64,000 nt of DNA from Lineus longissimus (taxonomy: Eukaryota > Nemertea > Pilidiophora > Heteronemertea > Lineidae): positions 1,738,501 through 1,802,500 of the forward strand of contig NC_088311.1 of the NCBI RefSeq assembly GCF_910592395.1, read 5' to 3'. Positions 52,201 to 64,000 of the stretch are shown here, one piece after another. The translations under genes were made by a program, and so were the position numbers. The notes beneath the pieces are model-generated. The model made no database searches, was not told the origin of the DNA, and saw nothing but the letters and a program-made list of their open reading frames with translations. Position 1 is the first letter of the stretch; each line of letters starts with the position of its first letter.

Positions 52201-54390
52201 TGGAAGAGAAAACAATGATTTTCAAAATAGCTGCGCCTATTGGAGTCGCAAATATTGTAAAGCAACAGCGTGGGGGCCCATTTCAAACAAAAGAACATGT
52301 GGTATTGAAAAGCTTCCCAAGAGCTCCTGCCTATTAGCATCGTATTATACATCTCGTCAGTTCTTGAATACTTGTATATTGGTAAATTATGATTCTCATT
52401 TAACCTACCCTTATCTCTCATGTAGTGGATCTCATCAAACACAACCCAGGCAACCTCTTTCATGATCTCTGAACCTCGGTACAACATACTTCGCAAGATC
52501 TGGAGGAGATGACAACAAACAAGATTCAGTAAGAAAGTTGTTGTGATATAATGCCAACAAAGTTATGACAATGTGTAAGATAAAAGAAGCTACAACAGGG
52601 ACTAACTTATCTGAATTCTTGTGGAATGTACAAACTTATCTAAGATTGAAAATGCCATCTTACCTCAGTGGTCATAACCAGACAACTCGCTGATGGGTTA
52701 ATCGTAACATCACCAGTCATGAGACCCACGTCTTGAAACTCTTCAAACAGTTCTCTGTACTTCTGGTTGCTCAAAGCTTTTATAGGTGTTGTATAGATGA
52801 CCCTCTGTTTGTCCCTCAATGACATTGCTATTGCATACCTGAAACACGCCAAAGCATAGGAAGACAGTCACTAAGTGTTTGCACTATTCCTCTAAAGACT
52901 ATTTCTGTGGATTGTGAAAATGAGACCACTTACTTCATGTTTCTTGAGCCTAGTTGAGCCTAACATGACCTCTTTTGAGACGATAGATAATCTTTTCAAT
53001 TACTGGGTTGCACAAACAGATGATTTCTAAGGACAGCAAAGGTTTTGGATGCCCCTTTCCTTGAACAGAAGGAAAGAGGACAGTTTCACTTGACTTACTC
53101 TGCAACCACTGTTTTTCCTGCTGAAGTATGAGCCGAAACAAGGACAGATTGGTTGTTCTCAAGGCAGAGCAAAGCTTCCTTTTGAAATGGATCTAGAATG
53201 AATGGATATTCCTTTGCAGGTGTTGTTGAGGGCAGTGCAAGTGGTACATATTCATCACCAGGGTATATAGCAACCTAGGGAAAAAATATACAATAACCTT
53301 TATTGTGCAACAATATCATGATATAATAGAAGAGAACAGAGCTGATTATTCAATCTTCTGGCTGAATTAACATCGAGATGCATGCTCCAATGGCTTCGAC
53401 ATTTGGCATAATCAGTCATACATGCACCTAATGTTTTAATAAGGAGGTTAGAGGTCTCAGTTCTTAACAGACACAACATACCTCATGTGTACAACTCTCT
53501 ACAGTATCAACCGTATGGACTTGAATCCTGGGAAGGACCTCTGACGCACTGTCAAGGTAAAAGAAACAAATCAGGGTTAGCTTTCAACATATTCAGACTC
53601 TGATTTAGAAAAAACGATTGTTAATAGTACTACTTTCAAAATGAAAACTGAAAGAGGATACACATTTCTATCTTTCAAATTAAAATCTGATAGGATGGGA
53701 TGTCCAGATAATGATGTAGAGTACCTTAGATCTTCCTCTACTGTCACTTTAATCTTTTTGGATTGAGGAGATGCATCTTCTAACTCCACAACATCTGCCG
53801 CAGCAGCAGTGCTCCGTTTCTTCAGCAGCTCACTGGCCCTGAATATAGTAATAATAATAGAACATGAAACATGCCAGACTGTGGATAGTTGGAGAAAATA
53901 GCTGCACACAGCCGTAAATCACTATGTTCTGAGTGTGAGTATGGTGAGAAGGCCTATCACAGGTTAAGGATTACGTCCTAAGGATTAATCTGATAGATAG
54001 ATAGATTAGAACAAGCGCGCACAAGTGACGACAGGATCAGGATTGACGATTGAGAAATAACAGCGAGAAAACTTAGTCCTATACCCATTTCGACAATGCC
54101 TAGTTGTGGTAGCCACAGGCACGTGGTCATCATAAGATCATCACACTCTCTCCCAATTGAGTGTCCGGAAATAGATATACCAGAAGACTCATCGGACAAC
54201 CGAAACAGAAAAGTATTTTCCCCAAAAGGAACAGCTAGACAGATTATACTTGCTTTGATTTTTTACAAGGGCCACCTTTGCCTTGCTCTTTATCACTCGG
54301 CTGGTCACTAGATGCATCTTTAGAATCTGAAGAGGATTTTTGATCGAAAACATTGAACAATTCATCCCCAAAAGGATCTTCATCGGCCAT
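46291..54390 (-). CDS. MTREX: exosome RNA helicase MTR4
   Basis: A SKI2-like 3'-5' RNA helicase of the TRAMP, NEXT and PAXT complexes that feeds nuclear RNA to the exosome. The minus-strand exons run from 54390-54250, 53838-53725, 53548-53482, 53274-53099, 52838-52664, 52499-52409 and 52199-52075 to the last three, 47067-46905, 46703-46599 and 46343-46291. In all 23 exons give about 1040 aa (human 1042). Motifs: SAHTSAGKT (Walker A), [11 protein letters not shown] (DEIH box), [44 protein letters not shown] and [15 protein letters not shown] (motif VI). The arch/KOW region follows, then the end [12 protein letters not shown]. Exons 2-23 join in phase. Exon 1 ([15 protein letters not shown]) ends in phase 0 whereas exon 2 at 53838 expects phase 2; an acceptor 10 bp further in (53828), or a missed microexon, would fix this. 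Confidence 0.95.
47593..47714. mobile_element. 122-bp near-perfect hairpin element in an MTREX intron
   Basis: The arms of about 50 bp start TAGTGAGGTTTCGCAACCAC and end with its exact complement. They continue through TTAGGCCCT, CGACGACGTTTATCTATTGT and their complements, around a short loop, with only a few mismatches. The ends are TA-rich (ATTAGTGAGG / CCTCACTATT), consistent with a TA target site. This is a MITE with no coding capacity. Confidence 0.75.
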
Positions 54391-54945
54391 GCTTTTTAAT
54401 CGGAAATACTTGAGCGACGTGTTTTGGAGACGAGCGAAACTAAGATTTTACATCGCCTCCAGGACTTATAAAATTTAACGTGGGAAAAATGTACATCGCA
54501 ATACACTACATTGTTTTTACCTGGCGTGCAAGTTGAAAATTATTTCGGGCGGGAATGACGTCAATGGCGGGATATTAGAAAATAAGTCCACGACACAAAT
54601 TTCTCTTTATTCCAAGTTTAGAGGTTGGTATTTTAGTTTTATCACCAGCCTGTTTGTAAGGTTATGTATTTTTTTATCGCATACCGTATTGTGAACCATT
54701 TAGTTGCAACTCTATCTCTCCAGAAAAAGCAAAAACGGCTTATTTCATTTTCGTGACATCTCTTGTTGTACATCACTACACTACGGAGTACGGTACATGC
54801 ATGTGTCACTACTTTGCATGCGATGTGGGGGGAATGCTCCATTCTTTTTGACAAAGACATGGGAGCCTCATCATTTTAAAAAGAAAATCAACATTAGTAA
54901 TGTTAATATATAATTTTCCAGGTGTGTCCAAAGACCATTCACAAT
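54391..54945. promoter_or_regulatory. divergent MTREX/ESCO promoter
   Basis: The start codons are 555 bp apart on opposite strands. Within the interval are an E2F-like GGGCGGGAA (54547-54555), a perfect CRE palindrome TGACGTCA (54556-54563) and a second GGCGGGA (54566-54572). A 3' splice site (TTTTCCAG ending at 54921) directly precedes the ESCO start exon, so ESCO has a 5' UTR intron here with its first exon probably near 54600-54640. E2F control would suit S-phase expression of a cohesin acetyltransferase; this is inference from motifs. Confidence 0.6.
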
Positions 54946-57900
54946 ATGGTGCAGAGAAGAAGCCAGAAACGTAAAGTTGCTGAAGATGACAACATCAGGA
55001 CGACAGCTTCAGAGAATCGTGTGGCAAATGGTGATCCCCTTTTGTCACCCCCAAGTCAAAAGAGCAACATGGCAGTGTTTGACTTCAAGTCTCCTTCAAG
55101 TGAGCCATCGATTGATGACAGCTCTTCAACAATTTCAAGTGTTTCATTTTATAAAACAAGCAAGACTCAGCCTATGAAGAACTTTTTAACTGCAACTGAA
55201 AACACCGCAAGGGATGATAAGTCATATGGCGAAACACCGAGTAAAAGGTTAAAGCCATCGTATCTGTCTAATGAAGTGATTTCTAGTCTTACAAAATCAA
55301 ATTTAGGCCTTGTTCCACGGTCTGCTAAAACTCCTAACACTAGGTCTTCGAAAGGTGTAAAAGATTGGAGTCCTATGCGTGCAGATGATGTCATTCATGC
55401 GTCAACTCCTGGGGATAGAAAGAAGTCGCCTGGTCTGACCAATATCAATGACATTGTCTCTGCTGTCACTTCGGACTCTCCTGTCAGAAAGGTCGGGTCA
55501 GACACAAGTGACAGCGAAAATGATGAGAATCTAGCAGAAGTTGCAATGAAGCTAACAAGGAAGGAATTGTTCTGCGCACGCTCTCCCGCTGGCAAATATT
55601 CAAGCAAGTTCTACTCAAAAATACTGTCTCCGAAGACAAGGTCACCAAGGAAAAGGACTAGTTTCACTCCTGATGTCATTTCTGGAAAACGTTTCTTTAA
55701 ACATCGAAAGTGCTTGTCTGAAAGCAAGGATGGGAAGAGGGCTAGTGTCAGTGTTGGGAGAGGGTTTGATCTAAAGTTCACTCCACACGGACGGAAGCAG
55801 AATGATTCGAAAAAGAAACAACGGAAAGGCACCTCTGTCGGAAAAGCACCAAGAACATCCAGGTTTAGCAAATTAGAATTTACATCTGACAGTACCAAAA
55901 GTGGTGAGGAGATCGTACGCATAAACTGTACTGGTGAAAGTTGTTGGGAAGGTCCACTTCCTCCAACAGAGCCTTCTGCTGAAGTTTCTGAGGCCAATAA
56001 GAGCGTCAATGGTGAGAATCTGTCTGAAAACAATGAGTCTGTGAGTGCTTCACCACATCTGTCAGAGAGTGAGCATGTTAGTCAGTATTCAATGGACCTT
56101 TTCTCCAGCAATGCCTCAAGCAAGTCTGGTAACCCTATTGACCTGATTCTGGAAGGATTTGGCTTCGATGAGGAAGATGCTGAGTGTTCTGTTTCATCTC
56201 CTATGGCAACGGAAGAAGACACCACTCAGGAGGTTTCTGACCAAGTGAGCGATGTGAAATCTGCAACAACTGTAGAGGTGGATGATGGGTGGAGCACCCA
56301 GTCTGTGGCTTCCTCATCTGATCAGTCTGTATCAAGCACTGCCCATTCTGGCAATGGTAAGTTACAAGATGCTATCACTGTAAAACATGTCTAAGATGAA
56401 TCAGAAGTGCAAGGTGTTGTAAAAAATTGACAAGAAATGACATCATTTGGTGCTGTGTTAACTTGTATGATTGATGATTGAACCTGATTTGTCAAACTCT
56501 CTTTTAGAAGGATGTTTTACCTATTCACAATGTTTGTGCTCATTAGAATTGAACTTGACCATTCATGTTTATTTTGCGGCTCAAGATCTTGTGGATGGCA
56601 CACCAAGTCAAAAGAAACTATTCCCTGTCTTCACGAGAAGCCCTAAGCAGTCGCCAAAAGAGCAGGGGTAAGTATGTGTTGGGATTGCTGTGGCCGTGCA
56701 CACAAGAAAAGTCTACACTCATGTTCATAGTAGTGTTGGCACCACTAACATTGTATGACAGAAAATGAAACTGGTAGAATGTTGGTAACTTTTTGGAGCA
56801 CTGAAGATTTGTTGATTCAGAAACCTCCTCCAAATTTGATTCTCATTTTGTGATTGCATTTCCAGGAAATCAAGTTCAGTGAAAGGATCGAGCACATCAC
56901 CTCGCAGTGTGAAAAACCGACTGAGAGATATTAAAGCTGGTTTGGAGCAGTATTCACTGGTAAGGAAACAAGAATATCATTGTTGTGAAAAGTGTGAAGA
57001 AATTTTAATGGGTTTAGAGTTGAAATTTTAGTGAGTTCCCGTTTACTTCCCAAATCACCAAAAATAAAAGAGCCACGAATATTACCCTGTATACAGGGGT
57101 CATGTTTGTCACCTGCAGCATTAAATTCTTGTTCTCCAGGATTTTGGACAGAAGGGGTTAGGAACGACCCAGTGTGGAACATGTGGGATGGTCTATTCCA
57201 TGAAAGAACCAACCGATGAGGCTCATCATTCAAAGTTTCACCAAAGAATGCTGACAGCACTGAAGTTCCCGGTAAGATTATGAAACTGTTATGTGTAGAG
57301 ATGAGTTAATGACCAGGTACTGGTATTCGCTGTAAGAACTTTGTATAATCTTATCTAAGCAGGGTGAATTCTAATGCACATTGGCCAAATTAGTGACCGA
57401 GTTTGTTCCCAATGCAATGTACAATGGGATAATTCACCCACTCTGGTAAAAAAATTGGTTACAAGTTTTATAGGGAAAGTTTAGAATCAAACATGTAGGC
57501 TTCACAAGCCTTTCAAATTGTACCTATAGGGTCTGTTGCACTTACGAGTTATAATGATAGTATTCTGTTTTGTTTTTCTTCAGAAAATCAAGGAAAAGAG
57601 TGTTGTTCAGGAGTTCCCAAACGGCAGTTGTATCATTCAGATTTCCCCTGACGACGACAAGACTACTCAGAAAAAGGTAAGTTTGTAATCTTACAAAATG
57701 TTGTTATTACCTACCAAATGGTCCGACATTGGAAACGACCCATCTTCTGGTCAATCAACATGTTTTTTCCATCATTACAGGTGGATGCCATCATGGCATT
57801 GGTGGATGAAGACCTTGGCTTTCTAGAAGTTGTCAAGAGAGAAATGGATCACAAAAAGGTATGAATGCACACTCTACCCCAGCTGTCCTGCAATTGCACC

Positions 57901-58646
57901 TCTGCTGCAAATGATGATGTTTTTGTACGTGTGCACATGATAGGCTTTTTAAAGTTTGCTACTGATCAGTTAAGTTGTTTTGTTTATGAATGTTGATACT
58001 TCATTTGTTGTGTTCTTTTGCAGACGTTCCTGTATATATCCGAACAAAAGAGAGTGATCGGGTGCTGTGTGGCTGAGGCAATAACCCAGGCCTACCCCGT
58101 TCTAGCGGACAGCCAGCGGAGCACCCAGTTGACTGACCCTGAGCAGCAGAGGGCCTGGTGCTGCAGTACCAAGAGTGTCTCGGCCAAGTGTGGGGTCAGC
58201 CGGATCTGGGTGTTCAGGAATGAAAGGAGGAAGGGAATAGCAACACAGTTGTTGGACTGTGTGAGGTGAGTGTTTGATTGGGGAGGCTGTTTTGTCAACA
58301 CCTTGAATCTGTCTATGCTGGATACCAGCATGATTGCAAACTAGACAGAGAGTTTATTGTGAATTCCCTGGTCAGCTCGAGTGTGTAGATTTTGAACCAT
58401 GTCCCAGGCCGAGAGAAAAAACTACTTTGTCAGAATTAACTTTGTGGGTATGTGAGATACAGTCACAGCAGAAAAAAAGAAAATGCAACTTGGCAATTCA
58501 TTTCTTCTTCCCTATCTTGCAGGTACTGTTTCTTCCTCGGTAGCCCTCTAGAGAAGTCTGAACTTGCCTTCACAGACCCGACACCAGATGGGAGAGGATT
58601 TGCTACAAACTTCAGCGGAGTTCCACATTTCTTGGTTTATAAATAG
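54946..58646 (+). CDS. ESCO: cohesin N-acetyltransferase ESCO (Eco1 family)
   Basis: Acetylates SMC3 during S phase to lock sister-chromatid cohesion. Exons are 54946-56356, 56586-56667, 56866-56959, 57140-57271, 57584-57676, 57781-57858, 58024-58265 and 58523-58646, 751 aa. The long first coding exon encodes a disordered Ser/Thr-Pro-rich N-terminus, typical of ESCO1/2. QKKLFPVF (479-486) resembles a PIP/A-box-type motif. The C2H2 zinc finger is at 541-563 (C541, C544, H559, H563; TQCGTCGMVYS and HHSKFH). The acetyltransferase domain has CGVSRIWVF, the acetyl-CoA loop ERRKGIA (697-703) and the C-terminal signature FTDPTPDGRGFATNFSG. An upstream in-frame ATG at 54922 lies at the acceptor and is unlikely to be used. 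The 3' signal ATTAAA is at 58877-58882. Confidence 0.94.
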
Positions 58647-59816
58647 ATGGACTGGTGTAGAATGACAATTGAACTCAGATCGCCGTATTGTTGTAAATAT
58701 AAGATTTTAGGACTGGAGCATCAGTATCTGTAGAGGTGCCAATTTGTAAGTTTTAGCATACTCTAATTGTTGCCAAGCTATAGACTTCTGTACGGGTCAT
58801 TGTGTAAGTTAATAGATGATGGAGTACTGATACTGAGCTTGTGAAATGTGCTGTTTAGTTGTCTTTTGGCTGAATAATTAAAGGGAAACTAGAAAATATC
58901 GTGTTGTTGTCTTCTTTATTACTGTAAACCCCTTTGATATCACAGCCTGAATGTTTGCAAAAATGTCCCTCTGCAGATTTTGCTTCCATTTCTGTTAACG
59001 GGTGCATTTTCCAGTGATAAAACCATCGAATTGAACATTTGTGCGCCCCTTAAGTTTGTGATTGTACCCCCTCTTGAAATATAAGACTTGCTGAGGGTTT
59101 TAGTGGAACTGGTGAATGCAGAAGAAGGCTTCTGTCGGACACCCAAAAGATCCTGAACGAGACAAGACCCCTCCCACTGTGAGACGGACAAGGGAACTTG
59201 GTCCTAGTGAAAGATCACGATAGAAGCTCTCGAGCTTGCCCCTTGAGTAGAAAACGTTCTTGCTCAAACACCACGCAATCATCTGGTTGTGACAATCGCT
59301 GGCCATTTCCCACTGAGATGAAAGGTGATGCCGTCACAATCAATGAAATGTAGAAGATATTGGACACAGAATTGGCCTTAGAGCAACTTTTAAAGTGTCA
59401 ATCTTCGCCTTGAGTTCCACTGACGACATAACTGCACAATTACAAGTTAACTGGGCCGTTGTAATGAGATAATGGGTATAGTCGTCCATAATTTTGATTT
59501 TAGTCCTCACTTGTTATCATATCAGACAACATAATAAACGCATAAAGCTTTGGAATCATTTTGATATCGTGTAAATACAGGTGATTACACTTCATGTGGG
59601 TTCAGATTGTGACTAATAACTGTCCATTAGATATGCCCAGTTAAGATTGGTCAGACTTCCTCCATTACCGATTCGTCAGGATACCAAATATAGGTTGTCC
59701 AGATCTGCTGTCTGTCACCTTGTAATTCTGGATTATCTCGTCATTTGACCATATTGCAGGTCCTAATTGTGGACTGGAATAACCATCTCTTCTGACGACC
59801 AATCTGAGACGCAAAC
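58647..59816. other. ESCO 3' UTR and intergenic
   Basis: The ESCO transcript probably ends soon after 58882. From there to 59816 I see no gene on either strand; it should contain the promoter of the alpha-glucosidase gene. Confidence 0.5.
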
Positions 59817-62800
59817 ATGGCGGGGGAGTGCGACAAGAAGCAGTTGCTAATTTTTGTTGGTATTCTAGCAGTCATTGCTGTGATCATGGTACCGACTATA
59901 ATTCTCACCTCAAGACCACGGACGGACGATGTGACTTCTCCTCCGACAACCGATGAGCCGCCTGCGACGGAGGCGGAGATGCTCAGGGTGAACTGTCTTC
60001 CCGATGTCGCTGGTCTATCGGGAGAGGTGTCAAAAGAAGTTTGTGATAATCGAGGCTGCATCTTTGCACCATCCGCCAACTCAAAGGTTGCAGCTTGTTA
60101 TGTGCCTTCTGCGGACCATGGCTACAGAATGATAGGAGAGACAAAGCCCACTAGTTTAGGTTTCGAGGTGGAGCTTTCAATGAAACGTAAGGGTCTATTT
60201 GGAGGCGACATCGACAATGTGACGTTAGCGGTGGAGATGAGGAGTAACGACATGCTACGCTTCAAGGTGAGATACGAGATATAAATCTATTCCCCCGGCA
60301 CCCACTTCGGTCAATCTTTTTGCCACCGTGCTAACTATGATTAGATGTTCTAATCGGTAGACACGAAAACACGTTCTTGTATGATCGACTGGATGTTTGC
60401 GTGAAATACTACGATAACCCACTTGTTAAGTGGTAAATGTGTTTTCAAACAACCAAAACATTATCGTGTTTACAATCATCGTCGAAATAAGTTTGACAAT
60501 CGAAGTCGGTAAGCCGTCGTCTTCGGGATGAAAAGCGTTGATGAAATGGTCTAGAGGGACTGCGGACATCTCCTGTTCTTAATAGCTCATCGTAATAACA
60601 TCGTGATACTGCCGGTATTCAAGTAAGTCGGATACATAACTATGAATTCTGCTCTTTGATAAAAAGACGTTATTGTAACTAACCAGAATCATCTAAGCAT
60701 ATTTATGTCGTCAGATTGTAAGACCGGAGACAGTACTCCCGAGACGTCTGAAACCTTGTCGAACTTCTCAATGAGGGTTTAGATTTCTTGCACCAAATCG
60801 AATTATGAACTGTAACCTTCACATTTAGTTTTATGACCCTGCCTCGAGTCGTTACGAAGTTCCAATTGAGCTACATCTGGGAGGCATCAAGGCGAGGACG
60901 CCTCGATACGAGTTCAAAATAACCAACCAGGACCCGTTCGCGTTCCAAGTTATTCGCCGCAGTAGCGGGACAGTTCTGTAAGTTATGGCAAAGCAAGACA
61001 CTTAAGATTAACTTTAACTGGTTTATGTGGTTCAAAAATGGCAAAAGGAAACGTGAGAGTAAAGCTTGATACAAGATATTACGGCCTTACGCAGTTCAAG
61101 CATGTTCAGTTGTGACATTTGTAAACTGCTGTTTACAGCAACACGTGCGGACATGGCAATGTACGGGCGCCTGTAAGAGCCCGGCGAAAGTGAAAGGTGG
61201 CCGGCAGTATCATTTTATTATGACTGAACATGTCTTGATCGCATTGGGGAACTTTATGCCATGGCCAGAAAGATGAATCTACCAGGAACTCCGTCACATG
61301 TTCCAAACAGAAGAAGAGCTCATTCCATCCACCAATGACGAGCAATCGGTATTTTTTCAGATGGGATACCAGTGTAGGAGGATTTATGTTTGCCGACCAA
61401 TTTCTCCAAATAGCAACGAAGCTTCCATCAAGAAATATCTATGGATTCGGAGAAAACCTTCACCACTCTTTCCGACATGATCTCAACTTCCGAACATGGC
61501 CGATGTTTGCCCGCGACCAGCCTCCAAGTTTCTGGGGTGTAAGTATAAAGCAAATCAACTCGGGTAACAGTTAGGTAACGAAATGGTTGCGATAAAAGTG
61601 TTCGTAGGATAAGGCGGTCATTAGTTTTGATATGTGTGACTGTACACTGCTTCGCGCAACGCAATCCTTTCCCCCTATTATATACCCACCTTTTCCACAC
61701 ATGTTCTCTCGCTATTGCTCATCTGCGCTGAGCCCTTAATCTGCTGTCAAATAGATTGAATAGGTTTCTGGTGTTGTGTTTTCCTCAAACTGGAAGAACA
61801 GTGTCTTTAACTGTGATGGCTGCACGTACTCCAATAAACTCCAAAGATCTTATTTCCGAGGGTACATGGCAAGAGAGGCAACATATTATCCGACTAGCTG
61901 CAATCATTATATTGCCATGTCATGCAACCACCAAACCTAACCCAGAGCTGATCCGCTCACAATTCTTTCAGGAGAACCTAAACTTATACGGAGTGCATCC
62001 CTTTTATACCAATATTGAGAACGACGGGCAGTCGCATGGGGTGTTTCTCCTCAACAGCAATGCTATGGGTAAGTGGTGATTGTCATATGGGTTACTCGAC
62101 CAGTAGAACGTCTGAACCGGACACCGAACACAAGTTACGCCGTATTTGTATCAAAACCGTGTAATGTGATTATTCACATCGATATGACGGTCAGGCCTAT
62201 AGTTTGTTGTGAAGGATGCTCCTCAATTTCAGATTACAGCCTGACGAATGCTCCGATGCTGACCTACAGAACCATTGGCGGCATCCTCGACTTCTTCGTC
62301 TTCCTCGGTCCATCGCCGGAAAACGTTATACAACAGTACACAAAGGTGAGTTTGACCAGCTCCAGTCACACTCCTCCGTGCCGGTTATCTTTGTTCCGTT
62401 CGTCAGGGAGCAAAGACTCGCGTGATACCGAATTCACTGACTTTGGAGTGTAGCTTAATGTTTAAATTGTTCATAGTCCCTTACCTTGGACTGATATGAA
62501 GGTTCTCCGTACGCCCTTGGACACAAAAACTGACTTTCTCATTATATATGAAAAGAATTATTGGAATGAAACTCACGAGGCGGCTCCTTCTCCATACACG
62601 TTCCCTTCCACCTACTTCCTTCACACGTTCTATGGTTGGCAATGGACAGGTTCGTCGCGCCCTTGCTACAGCCCATTGATGATGTTCTCTCCGTTTCAGC
62701 TTATCGGCCGCCCCTACATGCCACCCTACTGGAGCCTTGGCTTTCAGTTATGTCGTTACGGCTACAATAAGCTGGCAAATCTTAAAGATGCAGTCGACAG

Positions 62801-64000
62801 GACGAAACAGTTTAACATTCCACACGTGAGTATGATGGACGATGGCAGTCTAAAAAAGTAACGATGGAAGCATATTCCATAACAAAGAGGATCCATCTTG
62901 ACCCTCAAGTTTTGGATCCACTCCGCGACCTGGACTCCGTTACACAAATGAGGGGACAGAGTACCCCTCAAGGTTCAGAACGAGATGCATGATCGTGCAG
63001 ACCTTAGACACTGTGATACGGATTTCCGAAGAAAATCTATACTCTTCTGTTACACCGATAGGCCCTGCCAATAATTGTAAAAGCCACAAACTGACGATGA
63101 ATATCTTCTTAACAGGATGTGCAGTACGCCGACATCGACCACATGGACACAAGGATGGACTTCACTGTGGACTCAGTCAACTTCGCTGGACTTGCAGATT
63201 ATTTCGATGAGCTTCGATCAGGTGGAATGAAAACAATCATTATTCTGGTAGGCATCTGTCTTAGAGATGATACTTCTCTCCGTAGCGTTTGCTTTTGTAA
63301 TGGGTCCAATTGCAAGTGCAGTATGAAGGGATTTCCGGAAGAAGAGGCTTTGCGAGATGTCAGCCCAAGTGAGTTCTCAATCTGATGATTCAACGTAGCG
63401 ATTAGGAATGATGTCACGTCTGCACAAGGCAGCCACTGTGCCACTTCCAAAGAAGAGAGAAAAAAGTAGATTGAAAACGTCATCTTTGTACTTCCTGACT
63501 AAACGTGATGTCTTTTCCTATTTCTTTTCACATCAGGACCCTTGCATCATCACCAATGTTTCCAACTACCGCCCCTACGACCTTGGCAAGGAGATGGATG
63601 TGTTCATCAAATGGCCGTCCAAGGAAGCCACGCCACCGGCTGATTACGCTGATATCAATGCTACATATATGCTAGGCTTCGTAAGTTTCTTTCAAGAGAA
63701 GATATGATATGACTTGTATAAGGTCACTGTCAAATTAAATGTCTATTGTTTTGCTACTACTAAAGACGCGAACTGGAATTGTCCGAATAATACCAAACCG
63801 AGTGTTGATAGCCAATACGATATCGGAGACCAGTGCAACTCCTTTAGTGTAGATTTGTCACAGACAGTAATCGCTTACCATTTGGCTTCTTCTGCCCGCA
63901 GGTCTGGCCCCAAGGAAAGGTGGTATTCCCTGACTATCTAAAGGAGAACACCAGTATCTACTGGAAGGAGCTGATTGTTGAGCATCGGAAGAACCTTTCT
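59817..64000 (+). CDS. GH31 alpha-glucosidase, maltase-glucoamylase/sucrase-isomaltase-like (truncated)
   Basis: A type II membrane-anchored glycoside hydrolase that removes terminal alpha-linked glucose. Exons are 59817-60266, 60829-60977, 61361-61538, 61972-62068, 62233-62345, 62700-62825, 63116-63247, 63537-63680 and 63902-64000, the last cut by the window edge; about 496 residues are visible. A short cytosolic segment and one membrane span (10-30) lead to a Thr/Pro-rich stalk. A trefoil-like domain (60-94) has only four cysteines. The GH31 N-terminal domain has [35 protein letters not shown] and [17 protein letters not shown]. The barrel begins [20 protein letters not shown], with [18 protein letters not shown] and [12 protein letters not shown]. 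The catalytic WIDMNE-type nucleophile strand lies outside the window, so activity cannot be judged. Confidence 0.93.

Overview
This is eukaryotic nuclear DNA from an intron-rich bilaterian animal, most likely a marine invertebrate; the phylum cannot be fixed from the sequence. Introns are typically 0.2-1 kb with GT-AG borders, and the encoded proteins are close to human orthologues over their full length. Much of the non-coding DNA is minisatellites and short inverted-repeat elements. Exon models below were built by hand from splice sites, reading-frame phase and family knowledge. Each model closes to a whole number of codons unless stated otherwise.

Layout. 1-1924: a 30-bp minisatellite, then on the minus strand the first coding exon of a laminin alpha (3/5 type) chain. 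7321-13781: SREK1IP1 (minus) and CWC27 (plus), two splicing factors in head-to-head orientation, as I recall for the human genes. 15167-40582: two tandem plus-strand paralogues of a type I membrane protein with a signal peptide, a copper-protein-like (LPMO/X325-like) domain, two EGF-like modules, a DOMON domain, one membrane span and a long cytoplasmic tail. 42630-44458: ALG14 (N-glycan assembly), followed by a 143-bp tandem array. 46291-54390: MTREX/MTR4 (nuclear exosome helicase, minus), divergently paired with ESCO (cohesin acetyltransferase, plus, 54946-58646). 59817-64000: the N-terminal part of a membrane-anchored GH31 alpha-glucosidase of the maltase-glucoamylase/sucrase-isomaltase type, cut by the window end before its catalytic nucleophile.

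The most unusual content is the paralogue pair. The first copy would expose a histidine at the mature N-terminus and keeps a second histidine and a CADV aspartate, a pattern like the histidine-brace copper site of LPMO-like proteins. It is joined to a DOMON module, the fold used by fungal cellobiose dehydrogenase to pass electrons to LPMOs. The second copy has Asn at both His positions and has gained a roughly 1200-residue AHNAK/periaxin-like tail. Both copies end in a class I PDZ-ligand-like motif. I infer a membrane-tethered copper/heme redox module and a diverged, possibly copper-less scaffold paralogue; this is a hypothesis.

The housekeeping genes show the usual divergent-promoter pairing, with E2F-like and CRE sites between MTREX and ESCO. 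Several introns carry near-perfect foldback elements, one with TTAA target duplications, that would form long hairpins in pre-mRNA.
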